Positions 19,201 to 26,430 of a stretch of DNA of 64,000 nt are shown here, one piece after another (the stretch's first letter is position 1; each line of letters starts with the position of its first letter). The position numbers were made by a program, and so were the translations under genes. The stretch spans positions 1 through 64,000 of the forward strand of contig JAEDFO010000005.1 of NCBI GenBank assembly GCA_016292745.1, written 5' to 3'. Source of the stretch: Muribaculaceae bacterium (GTDB taxonomy: Bacteria > Bacteroidota > Bacteroidia > Bacteroidales > Muribaculaceae). A model generated the notes under the pieces. It was not told the DNA's origin. It did no database searches and saw only the letters and a list, made by a program, of their open reading frames with translations.

Positions 19201-19691
19201 ACTCTTACCGATTTCAGCGACACGACTCCATTTGCCGGTGGCATTTGCAAATGAAAGCCAACTGACAAAGTTCCCTGGTCGCCTGTCCTGACATGGCTAC
19301 GGCGGGCTACAATGCCACTATGATGACTATACACCTCATGACCGAGCAATTGGGCATTATCGGCCGATGTGCCTTCAACCACATCGACAGTTACATCGCC
19401 AAACACACCTCGAAGCGATACTGCATATTCCAAAATGTAATCCCGGTTGGCTTCCAACGATATTTCGGGGCTGAAAAGCCAATCGTCGGCACTTGAAGAT
19501 GTTGTATTTCCCAAATATGCGATTCCCGACAAATCGGCAGTAACACCCCATGTCACTCCATCTCCATCGGAATCAACAGAAGTCCAGTCTTGGGCCGATT
19601 GGCTATCGGTAAACACATAGTTCACCTCCACGCCGAAGGCCACAGCCGAACTTGCTAACAATAAAAAAAATAAATAATAAAAACGTCTCAT
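16215..19691 (-). CDS. Large secreted choice-of-anchor-J protein with sorting-domain-like C-terminus
   Basis: 1158 residues from the ATG at 19691. The frame is open to 19745, but that stretch overlaps a promoter, and MRRFYYLFFLLLASSAVAFG is a clean signal peptide. At least three choice-of-anchor-J repeats are visible: DWTSVDSDGDGVTWGV to ADDWLFSPEI near the N-terminus, WTVVNADAGQTWAYDYG to DDWIITPSV near residue 290, and NNDGYTWVYDETS to NDWLISPPLNL near residue 960. Between them lie a propeller-like region and an FN3-like segment (APTDIKLSDIDLTATLTW). The last 60 residues (VRVYSMAGTLLGAS, then GIYVVDFDGQSVKAAVTR) resemble a type IX secretion sorting domain. It is probably surface-exposed or released; its ligand is unknown. 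Confidence 0.8.
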   Translation of the reverse strand: MRRFYYLFFLLLASSAVAFGVEVNYVFTDSQSAQDWTSVDSDGDGVTWGVTADLSGIAYLGNTTSSSADDWLFSPEISLEANRDYILEYAVSLRGVFGDVTVDVVEGTSADNAQLLGHEVYSHHSGIVARRSHVRTGDQGTLSVGFHLQMPPANGVVSLKSVRVIETTPQKPEPVPAMALVPMPSEKKVKIKWINPEYDCDGARIRGDLYADILAGDYDYPIPVPNKPGQECEYVITPATYAGSLTVGLSVAAGLESERVSQTIDLDDAFGDETEVKAFSLSNKTAFQEWTVVNADAGQTWAYDYGSVYMSGSSKGCDDWIITPSVHLEPGVRYLAKYKLKSAYQTYYANLDVTFGAGTTAESQSTVIASYRNLLQNGYGDYVSNQFEVSEEGDYNIGFHALYVGNSLDIKDVSVYSISTGGAVEEPILTVPARNEDVALDNVNGDLSLKADYHTRMSMPGVELYAAFTQAQLDEYTNAPDGIFALPAEKEYTPTLTSPVIATQFSGGVVYHEGKIYCNAYNSKNNIQAEVPHWQIYDAKTFELLTDVELESNCVNTTVTMAYDRTQDVIYGLVKDYTDTWFVSIDPQTGAMARISGPLDFHQKYLSLACDSQGQLFILYLTEDYYTGDQMNYLARIDKQTGEISTIGAITGVNMMADDLLVNMKYRQALFFDNSTGKMFWLFGSSSRALGMQYAPIFEVNPINANAVLRTWLKDVKAISGAYFVEPSLDAPAVISNFEYVAESAGANSGVLKFDLPSVTYSGKPLSGEVNYLLTEIDGSLQYSGTGAPGERISLAVASDENRMHNFDIVASNDAGNSPVVNYGFLIGFDEPAAPTDIKLSDIDLTATLTWSAPTIGVNGYPFDASKLTYTIVRYPGEVTVAENVTECTWSETLPSSLNRYIYAVYSCTDGKRCKGELSNAEVIGSPINPPFGGVFGDWTDMYNYYSVRDENNDGYTWVYDETSCSALYPYNYREAANDWLISPPLNLEKGAEYELTFGALSSNYNFLESLKVMLGTYKTADAMTTELLDIPEVPTVNDDNSIAMFTVPISVDASGVYYYGFQAYSPAYYEYLYLYNIKLSVTKESGIGCTQLVDGERVMPIDGGLRIANPQGKHVRVYSMAGTLLGASDEDQFDVTLSKGIYVVDFDGQSVKAAVTR

Positions 19692-19742
19692 TATATTAAA
19701 GGTATTGATTGTTGTTACAGCATTACCATAAACAATGTTAAG

Positions 19743-19750
19743 CAAATTTA
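19743..19750 (-). promoter_or_regulatory. Promoter -7 box for the 1158-residue secreted protein
   Basis: The minus strand reads TAAATTTG, 51 bases before the ATG at 19691. It covers the farther in-frame start at 19745, which supports the shorter protein. Confidence 0.5.
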
Positions 19751-19848
19751 GTAACTTTTATTTACACATTCATAATTTAAAGCCAGTTTTATAGCATTTT
19801 GCACTACTTTTCCTGCCAATTATACATTTTTGCCTCTTCAAAAAGCAA

Positions 19849-19879
19849 GGGATGCACCGGGCATATGCCCATGCACCCC
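19849..19879 (-). terminator. Terminator hairpin of the ROK kinase gene
   Basis: GGGCA (19859-19863) and TGCCC (19866-19870) form the inner stem, with flanking TGCA and GGG/CCC arms. On the minus strand the hairpin is followed by TTGCTTTTTG. It lies 31 bases beyond the ROK stop. Confidence 0.6.
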
Positions 19880-19909
19880 TCTTAAACACTGTTGTGTATG
19901 AGTAACTTA

Positions 19910-20872
19910 TCAGTTCTTTGCTTCCCAACCAAGTGCGCTGGCTCCGAGAACGGCTGCATCGCTTTCCTTGAGTTCCGACAGCAACAGACGGGTCTTGCCC
20001 TTGAAGCAGGTAAGGGTGTTGCGTGTCATGGCTTCACGAATCGGGTTCATAAGCAAATCGCCCGACTTCGACAAGCCACCGAACAAGATTATTGCCTCAG
20101 GCGACGAGAAATTGATGAAATCGGCAAATGTCTCACCCAGAATCTTTCCTGTGTATTCAAAAATCTCCTTTGCAAGCATGTCGCCAGCTACAGCTGCATC
20201 GTATACATCCTTCGATGTGATATCCTCTATATGAAGATTGCGCAGCAACGATGGCTCTGTGCGTATTTCAAGGAATTCGCGGGCTGTGCGTGCTACACCT
20301 GTTGCCGAGCAATATGCCTCCAAGCATCCGCTGCGGCCACATCCACATATACGGCCATTGTTACGCTTTACAACTACGTGACCAAGCTCACCGGCAAAGC
20401 CGTCGTGACCATACACGAGCTGCCCGTTAATTACTATACCACTACCTACTCCTGTGCCGAGGGTAATCATTATGAAATCCTTCAAGCCTCGAGCCACGCC
20501 ATATGTCATTTCACCGATTGCGGCTGCATTGGCATCGTTGGTAATGGTTACAGGTATACCAAACTTCTCGCTCAGCATATCAGCCAACGGAATCTTGCCG
20601 CCCCATGGCAAATTAGGAGCATCTTCTATCATGCCTGTGAAATAGTTGGCGTTGGGTGCTCCTACTCCGATGCCATGCACTTTGTCCTTGGCATCGTTGG
20701 CAACTATCAATCGGTCGAGCTCGGTCGACAATTCATCGATATAATCCTCGATTTTGCTGTGTTTTGCTGTTTTTATCGAACTGCTGGCTATCACGTTGCC
20801 ACGTGCATCTACAATTCCGAATACGGTATTTGTTCCACCTATATCAATACCGACTACATAAGGTTTGCTCAT
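19910..20872 (-). CDS. ROK family sugar kinase, probable glucokinase
   Basis: 320 residues from the ATG at 20872 (MSKPYVVGIDIGGTNTVFG); an in-frame ATG 63 bases upstream would add an unlikely hydrophobic tail. The ATP-binding motif DIGGTN is at the N-terminus. The substrate block is TNDANAAAIGEMTYG, and GELGHVVV is followed by the zinc-binding ROK signature CGCGRSGCLEAYCS. It phosphorylates glucose or a similar hexose. There is no DNA-binding domain, so it is a kinase, not a NagC-type repressor. It has its own promoter with an inverted repeat upstream, and is terminated by a hairpin. Confidence 0.92.
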   Translation of the reverse strand: MSKPYVVGIDIGGTNTVFGIVDARGNVIASSSIKTAKHSKIEDYIDELSTELDRLIVANDAKDKVHGIGVGAPNANYFTGMIEDAPNLPWGGKIPLADMLSEKFGIPVTITNDANAAAIGEMTYGVARGLKDFIMITLGTGVGSGIVINGQLVYGHDGFAGELGHVVVKRNNGRICGCGRSGCLEAYCSATGVARTAREFLEIRTEPSLLRNLHIEDITSKDVYDAAVAGDMLAKEIFEYTGKILGETFADFINFSSPEAIILFGGLSKSGDLLMNPIREAMTRNTLTCFKGKTRLLLSELKESDAAVLGASALGWEAKN

Positions 20873-20982
20873 AACTACTAAATTTAGGATAATTATTGTT
20901 GAAAAAATGTTTGTTTTCTTTTTAGCATAAGGCATTAATACATTAATGGACCAAATGCCTTTATTACCTTCAAAAGATTACG

Positions 20983-20990
20983 CAAATATA
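20983..20990 (-). promoter_or_regulatory. Promoter -7 box for the ROK kinase gene
   Basis: The minus strand reads TATATTTG. The leader to the ATG at 20872 would be about 105 bases. No -33 TTTG; the -33 position is occupied by an inverted-repeat arm. Confidence 0.45.
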
Positions 20991-21002
20991 ACCATTAATT
21001 CG

Positions 21003-21038
21003 GACTAAAAAGGTAAATAATCGCTATTTTAGTCTAAA
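21003..21038. promoter_or_regulatory. Candidate operator upstream of the ROK kinase promoter
   Basis: GACTAAAA (21003-21010) and TTTTAGTC (21027-21034) are perfect 8-bp inverted arms with a 16-base spacer. The right arm is also part of the near-palindrome TTTAGTCTAAA (21028-21038). The left arm sits where the -33 box of the ROK promoter should be, so a repressor or activator could act here. Confidence 0.4.
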
Positions 21039-21091
21039 GTCGATTATAATTCATAAATCTCCCCCTGAATTGTATTGCTTTTCGCTTCCCA

Positions 21092-21463
21092 TTAGCAGAT
21101 AACTGGCATACATAGGAATTCTCTGACTCCTATAGCCACATATAAATCAACAACCAGGAAAAGTGCCATTGATAAGTTTCTTTGTAGTTTCGAATAATTC
21201 ATATAGCGTAATATGAAGAACGATGCCATTGTCAAACCAATCATAATGAATATTCCAATTAATGTGGCTTCTAATTCTGTCAAAATCGGTGGCTCATCAC
21301 AAGCACAAGAATAGTAATTATGTCCATATCTTGAGGTGTGCATTATCATACTGTAGATAACTCCAGTAAAGACATAGTATATAAACATAAGTACCATTGA
21401 GCAAAATGCCAACACAATAGTCATTGCCGGTTTCGGAATGTAATCATAAACGGAATTATCCAT
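21092..21463 (-). CDS. Small hypothetical inner-membrane protein
   Basis: 123 residues from the ATG at 21463 (MDNSVYDYIPKPAM); an upstream in-frame ATG at 21493 would add 10 residues. Three hydrophobic segments are visible: TIVLAFCSMVLMFIYYVFTG, ATLIGIFIMIGLTMASFFIL and LSMALFLVVDLYVAIGV. A Cys-rich loop (YYSCACDEPP) lies between the first two. I do not recognise the family. It is on the same strand as the ROK kinase and the secreted protein that follows, but spacing on both sides suggests it is transcribed alone. The sequence is AT-rich compared with its neighbours. Confidence 0.55.
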   Translation of the reverse strand: MDNSVYDYIPKPAMTIVLAFCSMVLMFIYYVFTGVIYSMIMHTSRYGHNYYSCACDEPPILTELEATLIGIFIMIGLTMASFFILRYMNYSKLQRNLSMALFLVVDLYVAIGVREFLCMPVIC

Positions 21464-21532
21464 ATCACAAGTGCGTTTTAAATAGAAAAACAATTATTCA
21501 TAGTTGTAGCGAAATATTTGTGGCCTATGATG

Positions 21533-21961
21533 TCATTTTGCGGGGATGTTCATCACTCCTTTCACATCGATTACCATGATGCCGGAACTGTCGATGTTGA
21601 TTATCACCAGTTTGCGCGACGCTTTCTTCATCTTGTCGTCGATGAACACTGCAATATACGAATCACCGACTTCGTTGTCGATAATCTTGGTATAGCTTCC
21701 GTCGCTTATGATTCCGACATTGTTTTTCACTGTCCGCTTGGCTGTTTCATCGGCATTTTCCACAAAATAGCTCTTGGCCTCCTTGATACTTAACGACAAA
21801 TATTGTGCCAAGTGCATTTCTGCCACCTGTTCCTTCTCAAGCACCTTAACATTTGGCATGCTCGACATATTTTTCAGAAATTGCTTCATCGACAGCGCAT
21901 TGGCCGATACTGTCATCATCACCACTGCGGCTATCGCCACTATTATCCGTTTCATAGTCAT
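21533..21961 (-). CDS. Small secreted hypothetical protein (possibly DUF4252-like)
   Basis: 142 residues. It starts MTMKRIIVAIAAVVMMTVSANA, a clear signal peptide; an ATG two codons in is an equally good start. The mature part is about 120 residues, mixed helix and strand, with KEQVAEMHLAQYLSL and a C-terminal strand pair (RKLVIINIDSSGIMVIDVKG). There is no lipobox, so it is expected in the periplasm. Size and pattern recall DUF4252 proteins, but I cannot confirm this by eye. It is divergent from the ATP-grasp gene. Confidence 0.65.
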   Translation of the reverse strand: MTMKRIIVAIAAVVMMTVSANALSMKQFLKNMSSMPNVKVLEKEQVAEMHLAQYLSLSIKEAKSYFVENADETAKRTVKNNVGIISDGSYTKIIDNEVGDSYIAVFIDDKMKKASRKLVIINIDSSGIMVIDVKGVMNIPAK

Positions 21962-22027
21962 TTGTTATTCATGGCGGTTGTCGCCGTTTATAATTTGTTT
22001 CCAACATACAAATTTCGCTATTTTCAC

Positions 22028-22035
22028 TAATTTTG
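22028..22035 (+). promoter_or_regulatory. Promoter -7 box immediately before the ATP-grasp gene
   Basis: TAATTTTG ends only 4 bases before the ATG at 22040, so if used the transcript would be leaderless or nearly so. No TTTG at -33. Confidence 0.35.
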
Positions 22036-22039
22036 CAAT

Positions 22040-23224
22040 ATGGCAAACAAAAAAATCTTCATTTTCAATCCGGAAAACGATATGGCACTGGCTTTTGGCG
22101 GTGATTTCTACACACCGCCTCCTCTGCCGGCAATGCTGCGACACGACCTTAAGCTGCTGCCAATTTGGATGGCCGACACCGACGATGCAGTGATGGCCGA
22201 CAATGTTCCAGCCCAGTGGATTCGCCAAACAGCCACACAAATCAATGGCGTGTGCACCAATATTGTGGCCCGACAGGATATCAGGCATGCCGACTATTCG
22301 TTTTCGCCTTGGGGATGGAGCCCGTCGCTCCGACGCGAACTCGTGGCTGCCGGTGCCAACGATTCATCGTTACCATCACGAGACCGGATTGAACAGATAA
22401 GAGAACTGTCGCACCGTCGCTCGAGCATCATCATTCACAATGCTGTCAACCAAGCCATCGGCTATCAACTGGCACCAACACCCGTAGAACTTCATTCGTT
22501 CGAGGCTGTCAGACAATTTGCAGCGGCCAATCCGGGCTGTTTTCTGAAGGCTCCATGGTCGAGCAGCGGAAAGGGAATTTTCCGCGCCGTCGATACCGAT
22601 GCGTTGGCACTTGAACGGTGGTGCAACGGTGTGCTGCGACGCCAAGGCTCGATATTGGCCGAGAAGCCGCTCGATAGCCTGCTCGATTTTGCCATGGAAT
22701 TCAAGATTGATAACGGCAAAGCCTCGTTTGTAGGATACTCCGTGTTTGCCAACAACAGCCAAAGCTCGTTCAGCAGCTGCATAATTGGCAGTGAGAGCCA
22801 TCTTGAAAGCCTAATTGTCGATGTTCTTGGCGACGCCAAACTTCTCAGCAACGTACGGAATGCCCTCAGCCCTATTCTCGAGAAGCTAATAGGCTCCTGC
22901 TATTCCGGATTCCTCGGCATCGACATGATGGTATATACCCACAACGGCACACCGCAACTGTGTCCGTGCATCGAGATTAATCTGCGCTGCACCATGGGAG
23001 TGGTGGCTGCAATCATATCCAGCCGATTCGTCGCACCGGGCACAACAGGCAGTTTTCATGTCGATTTTTTCAAGACTTCCGCCGAATTAAAGGCTCATTG
23101 TCAGGCTCTTGCCGCACAGAATCCGGCAAAGATTGCCCTCGGCCGCATGGAATCGGGATTCTTCGAGTTGACGCCCTTCGAGTCCACGAGCCAATACATC
23201 GCCTACCTTATTCTGCATAAATAA
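22040..23224 (+). CDS. Uncharacterised ATP-grasp-like protein
   Basis: 394 residues, cytosolic. The N-terminus IFIFNPENDMALAFGG matches a conserved Bacteroidetes hypothetical family as I remember it. The central part looks like an ATP-grasp core: GCFLKAPWSSSGKGIFRA as the nucleotide-binding loop near residue 165-185, and LCPCIEINLRCTMGV near residue 310, where Glu and Asn of EINLR would bind magnesium. ATP-grasp enzymes join a carboxylate to an amine or thiol through an acyl phosphate; the substrate here is unknown. No partner gene is adjacent on the same strand; it precedes the GH36 operon but has a separate promoter between them. Confidence 0.7.
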   Translation: MANKKIFIFNPENDMALAFGGDFYTPPPLPAMLRHDLKLLPIWMADTDDAVMADNVPAQWIRQTATQINGVCTNIVARQDIRHADYSFSPWGWSPSLRRELVAAGANDSSLPSRDRIEQIRELSHRRSSIIIHNAVNQAIGYQLAPTPVELHSFEAVRQFAAANPGCFLKAPWSSSGKGIFRAVDTDALALERWCNGVLRRQGSILAEKPLDSLLDFAMEFKIDNGKASFVGYSVFANNSQSSFSSCIIGSESHLESLIVDVLGDAKLLSNVRNALSPILEKLIGSCYSGFLGIDMMVYTHNGTPQLCPCIEINLRCTMGVVAAIISSRFVAPGTTGSFHVDFFKTSAELKAHCQALAAQNPAKIALGRMESGFFELTPFESTSQYIAYLILHK

Positions 23225-23257
23225 CGGCAGAAACTTTCTAATACCGCACTTTTATTG

Positions 23258-23265
23258 TATTTTTG
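23258..23265 (+). promoter_or_regulatory. Promoter for the GH36-GH43-GH2 operon
   Basis: TATTTTTG matches TAnnTTTG. TTTC (23235-23238) lies 19 bases upstream, one base off the TTTG -33 consensus. The start codon follows 29 bases after the box. Confidence 0.55.
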
Positions 23266-23293
23266 AAAAGCTAATACCTAAATAGTATTTATC

Positions 23294-25396
23294 ATGAGAA
23301 CAAGAATCATTTCAATAGTCATCGCAGCCGTACTTTGCAACATTCTCGGCATGGCTACAACGCGTCCAAACATTGCAAAGACCGAAGGCATGCGAATTTT
23401 CAAGACTTTGCTTTGTAATCCATCAAATTTCCCGGTATCATTCACCTACAACGGAGTAGACCACAAAGGCTTTGGCGGGCTTAAGGTAATAAGCCGCGAT
23501 GTAGTCGATACCGATGCCGGTCGACAGGCCACCATGCGATTTGCGCTCGACGATGCCACGCAGATTACCTCCGTTGCCAACTACAACGCTGCGTTCGGCG
23601 AGGTGGAGTACACAGTCTGGTTTTCGAATGTCAGCAAAACGGCCACCAGTGCTGTTCTGGAGAACGTTGTATCGGCCGACGTCAACTTCAAGGGCGCAAG
23701 CCCTCGCCTGCGCGGCAACCTCGGTGACCACGAGAACCAATATGCGGCCTACGACCGCGATATAAAAGAACCCATCACCTTCCGCTCCGATGGCGGTAGA
23801 GCCACACATATCGTGTTCCCGTATTTCGACCTCGTCCATGGTAATGGCGGCACTCTGCTGGCTATTGGATGGGCCGGAACATGGAACGCATCGTTCACGG
23901 CTAAAGGCAACACCACACGATGGCAAGCCGCCAGCTGCAACGATTTCTGTTCGGTGCTGCTCCCAGGCGAAAGTGTGCGCACCGCTCTAATCGTGATGCT
24001 CCCATACAAAGGACGCAATGCCGACGATGCCACAAACTTGTGGCGCGACTGGTTCGTCAACTACAACATGCCGCGAGCCAATGCTTCGGGAGAGCTCATC
24101 AAGCCGTTTTCCACCGCTTGCTTCTCTGGTGACACAGGACTGCCGAACTCCGACGGCAGCATCTCTGAACGATTCTACACATGGCGACGCACACTCGACC
24201 GTCTGGTATACGAAAAAGTGATTCCCGATTTTCGTTGGTTTGATGCCGGATGGTATTTCGATACCTATGGAAACACTGTTGCCGAAAACTGGTGGGGCAC
24301 TGTAGGTTCCTGGGAACTCGATACAATCAAATGGCCAGGAAACACCCTCCGCGAATCGAACGAGGCATGCCATACCGCCGGAATGAAAGTGCTGATGTGG
24401 TTTGAACCTGAACGGGTTACCGGAGTTGACGGCCTGGTGAAAAACTACGGTTACAAGCCAGAGTGGGCAATATCGAACGGGCACGGCGTAATTACCAACG
24501 ACCTTGGCAATCCGGAATGTCTTGAATGGACGCTTAACCGCATCACTAAGGTGATGAGCGAAAACGCCGTCGACCTGTATCGTGAGGACAATAACAGCGA
24601 CCCTGGCACCACCTGGCCAATGATGGACAATCAGCAAGCAACAAGCCTCGGAAAGCCCCGTAAGGGCATCACCGAAAACAAGGCTATCGTGGGCCATTAC
24701 GCACTGTGGGACGGAATCATCAGCTTCTGCGCAGAAAACGGCAAATGCACATTCATCGACAACTGCGCCTCGGGCGGTGGCCGAAACGACATCGAATCGT
24801 TGCGCCGAAGCATGCCGTTCCTCCGCAGCGATGCCGACCGCACCACCACAGGTCTGCGATTATCTATGAGCTCTACATTCAACAAATGGATTCCGTTCTG
24901 CGGATCCTCAACCAAGGAATCTGTGCGACAGCTCGACAATGGCCTGGCAGGCGGAAGCACCAGCTACATTTCGCGTGCTTCATGGCTCCCAATCTACAAT
25001 TTAGCGGAGTGCTACACCCACGATGTAATGCTCGACTACAACCGTGTACGCAAGAATGTTGGTGAATGGCGCAAGTACAGCCATCTTCTCCTCAAGGATT
25101 ACTACGTGCTTACTCCATGGCACAGTCCTACCGACACATCGGGTTGGACTGTGTTTGCTTACGCCGACCGTGATTCGGGCGAAGCGGTTGTCACCGCATT
25201 CCGCCAGGAAACCTCTGCCGAAAACTCTTTCATCGCAAAACTTCCTTTTGCCGAGCCAAGAGCATCTTACACCCTCACCAACGAGGACACCGGCGAGCAA
25301 CTCCAGCTATCGGGTGAGAAACTGAAATCAGAGGGGCTGACCATAATCCTCAGCGAGCCAAAGTCGTCGGCTGTTTGGCATATCAAAAAGAAATAA
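23294..25396 (+). CDS. GH36 alpha-galactosidase-like enzyme, secreted
   Basis: 700 residues with a signal peptide (MRTRIISIVIAAVLCNILGMA). The N-terminal third is the beta-supersandwich; the catalytic barrel has WFDAGWYF, MKVLMWFEPERV, and the nucleophile block DLYREDNN with Asp432. The acid/base candidate is Asp513 in PFLRSDAD, following NCASGGGRNDIESLRR. GH36 enzymes remove terminal alpha-galactose (some act on alpha-GalNAc) with retention. The YREDNN form rather than KWDxN marks a Bacteroidetes-type subgroup, so the exact sugar is uncertain. It is first of three genes spaced 23 and 30 bases apart, with a promoter upstream. Confidence 0.88.
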   Translation: MRTRIISIVIAAVLCNILGMATTRPNIAKTEGMRIFKTLLCNPSNFPVSFTYNGVDHKGFGGLKVISRDVVDTDAGRQATMRFALDDATQITSVANYNAAFGEVEYTVWFSNVSKTATSAVLENVVSADVNFKGASPRLRGNLGDHENQYAAYDRDIKEPITFRSDGGRATHIVFPYFDLVHGNGGTLLAIGWAGTWNASFTAKGNTTRWQAASCNDFCSVLLPGESVRTALIVMLPYKGRNADDATNLWRDWFVNYNMPRANASGELIKPFSTACFSGDTGLPNSDGSISERFYTWRRTLDRLVYEKVIPDFRWFDAGWYFDTYGNTVAENWWGTVGSWELDTIKWPGNTLRESNEACHTAGMKVLMWFEPERVTGVDGLVKNYGYKPEWAISNGHGVITNDLGNPECLEWTLNRITKVMSENAVDLYREDNNSDPGTTWPMMDNQQATSLGKPRKGITENKAIVGHYALWDGIISFCAENGKCTFIDNCASGGGRNDIESLRRSMPFLRSDADRTTTGLRLSMSSTFNKWIPFCGSSTKESVRQLDNGLAGGSTSYISRASWLPIYNLAECYTHDVMLDYNRVRKNVGEWRKYSHLLLKDYYVLTPWHSPTDTSGWTVFAYADRDSGEAVVTAFRQETSAENSFIAKLPFAEPRASYTLTNEDTGEQLQLSGEKLKSEGLTIILSEPKSSAVWHIKKK

Positions 25397-25419
25397 TCAT
25401 ATAAAACTCCAATAACATC

Positions 25420-26400
25420 ATGAAACGTATTATCTTTTCAATCGCACTAATTGCATTTATTGCCGGCATGGCAACAGCCAAGGGCAAAACGACAAGCGGC
25501 AATCCGGTGTTTCCAGGCTGGTACGCCGACCCCGAAGGTACTGTTATGGACGGCAAATTCTGGATTTTCCCTACATACTCAGCTCCGTTCGACGAGCAGA
25601 CATTCATGGACGCCTTCTCATCGCCCGACCTGGTGAACTGGACCAAACATCCACGCGTACTCGAAAAGGCCAACGTGAGTTGGGCCCGCCGCGCAATGTG
25701 GGCTCCGGCAATAGTGAAGAAAGACAACAAATACTACTTGTTCTTTGGTGCCAACGATGTGCATGAAGGCGAAATAGGCGGTATCGGCGTCGCCATTGCC
25801 GACCGTCCCGAAGGCCCATACAAGGATGCTCTCGGCAAACCGCTCATTGGCAACATCGTAAACGGTGCACAGCCTATCGACCAGTTTGTGTTCCGCGACG
25901 ACGATGGCACATATTATATGTATTACGGCGGTTGGCGCCACTGCAATGTGGTTCGCCTCGCCGACGACCTACTCAGCCTCGTGCCTTTCGACGACGGCAC
26001 AATGTATCGCGAAGTTACCCCAGACAATTATGTTGAAGGTCCGTTTATGTTTAAGCGAAACGGCAAATACTACTTCATGTGGAGCGAAGGCGGATGGACC
26101 GGCCCAAACTACTGCGTGGCATACGCAATCAGCGACTCACCCTTCGGCCCGTTTAACCGTGTAGGCAAAATCCTTCAGCAAGACCCCAACGTGGCTACCG
26201 GTGCCGGCCACCACTCTGTAATACAGATTCCAGGCAAAGACGAATGGTACATCGTGTATCACCGCCGTCCGCTCGGCGAAACCGACGGAAACTACCGTGT
26301 GACTTGCATCGACCGCATGGAATTCGACAGCAACGGTTTCATCAAGCCCGTGAAAATGACTTTTGAAGGTGTTAAGAAGGTTAAGAAGCCAAAGAAATAG
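25420..26400 (+). CDS. GH43 family glycosidase, secreted
   Basis: 326 residues with signal peptide MKRIIFSIALIAFIAGMATA. A single five-bladed propeller shows the three GH43 carboxylates: Asp37 in YADPEG (base), Asp154 in PIDQFVFRDDDG (pKa modulator) and Glu206 in YVEGPFMFK (acid). No carbohydrate-binding module is attached, so the length is at the minimum for the family. GH43 covers arabinofuranosidases, xylosidases and galactosidases; the subfamily cannot be set by eye. The C-terminal tail is Lys-rich. It is the middle gene of the GH36-GH43-GH2 operon, suggesting a galactose- or arabinose-decorated glycan. Confidence 0.9.
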   Translation: MKRIIFSIALIAFIAGMATAKGKTTSGNPVFPGWYADPEGTVMDGKFWIFPTYSAPFDEQTFMDAFSSPDLVNWTKHPRVLEKANVSWARRAMWAPAIVKKDNKYYLFFGANDVHEGEIGGIGVAIADRPEGPYKDALGKPLIGNIVNGAQPIDQFVFRDDDGTYYMYYGGWRHCNVVRLADDLLSLVPFDDGTMYREVTPDNYVEGPFMFKRNGKYYFMWSEGGWTGPNYCVAYAISDSPFGPFNRVGKILQQDPNVATGAGHHSVIQIPGKDEWYIVYHRRPLGETDGNYRVTCIDRMEFDSNGFIKPVKMTFEGVKKVKKPKK

Positions 26401-26430
26401 CAAAAATTGTTCCCCTTTTTCAGCCTAATT

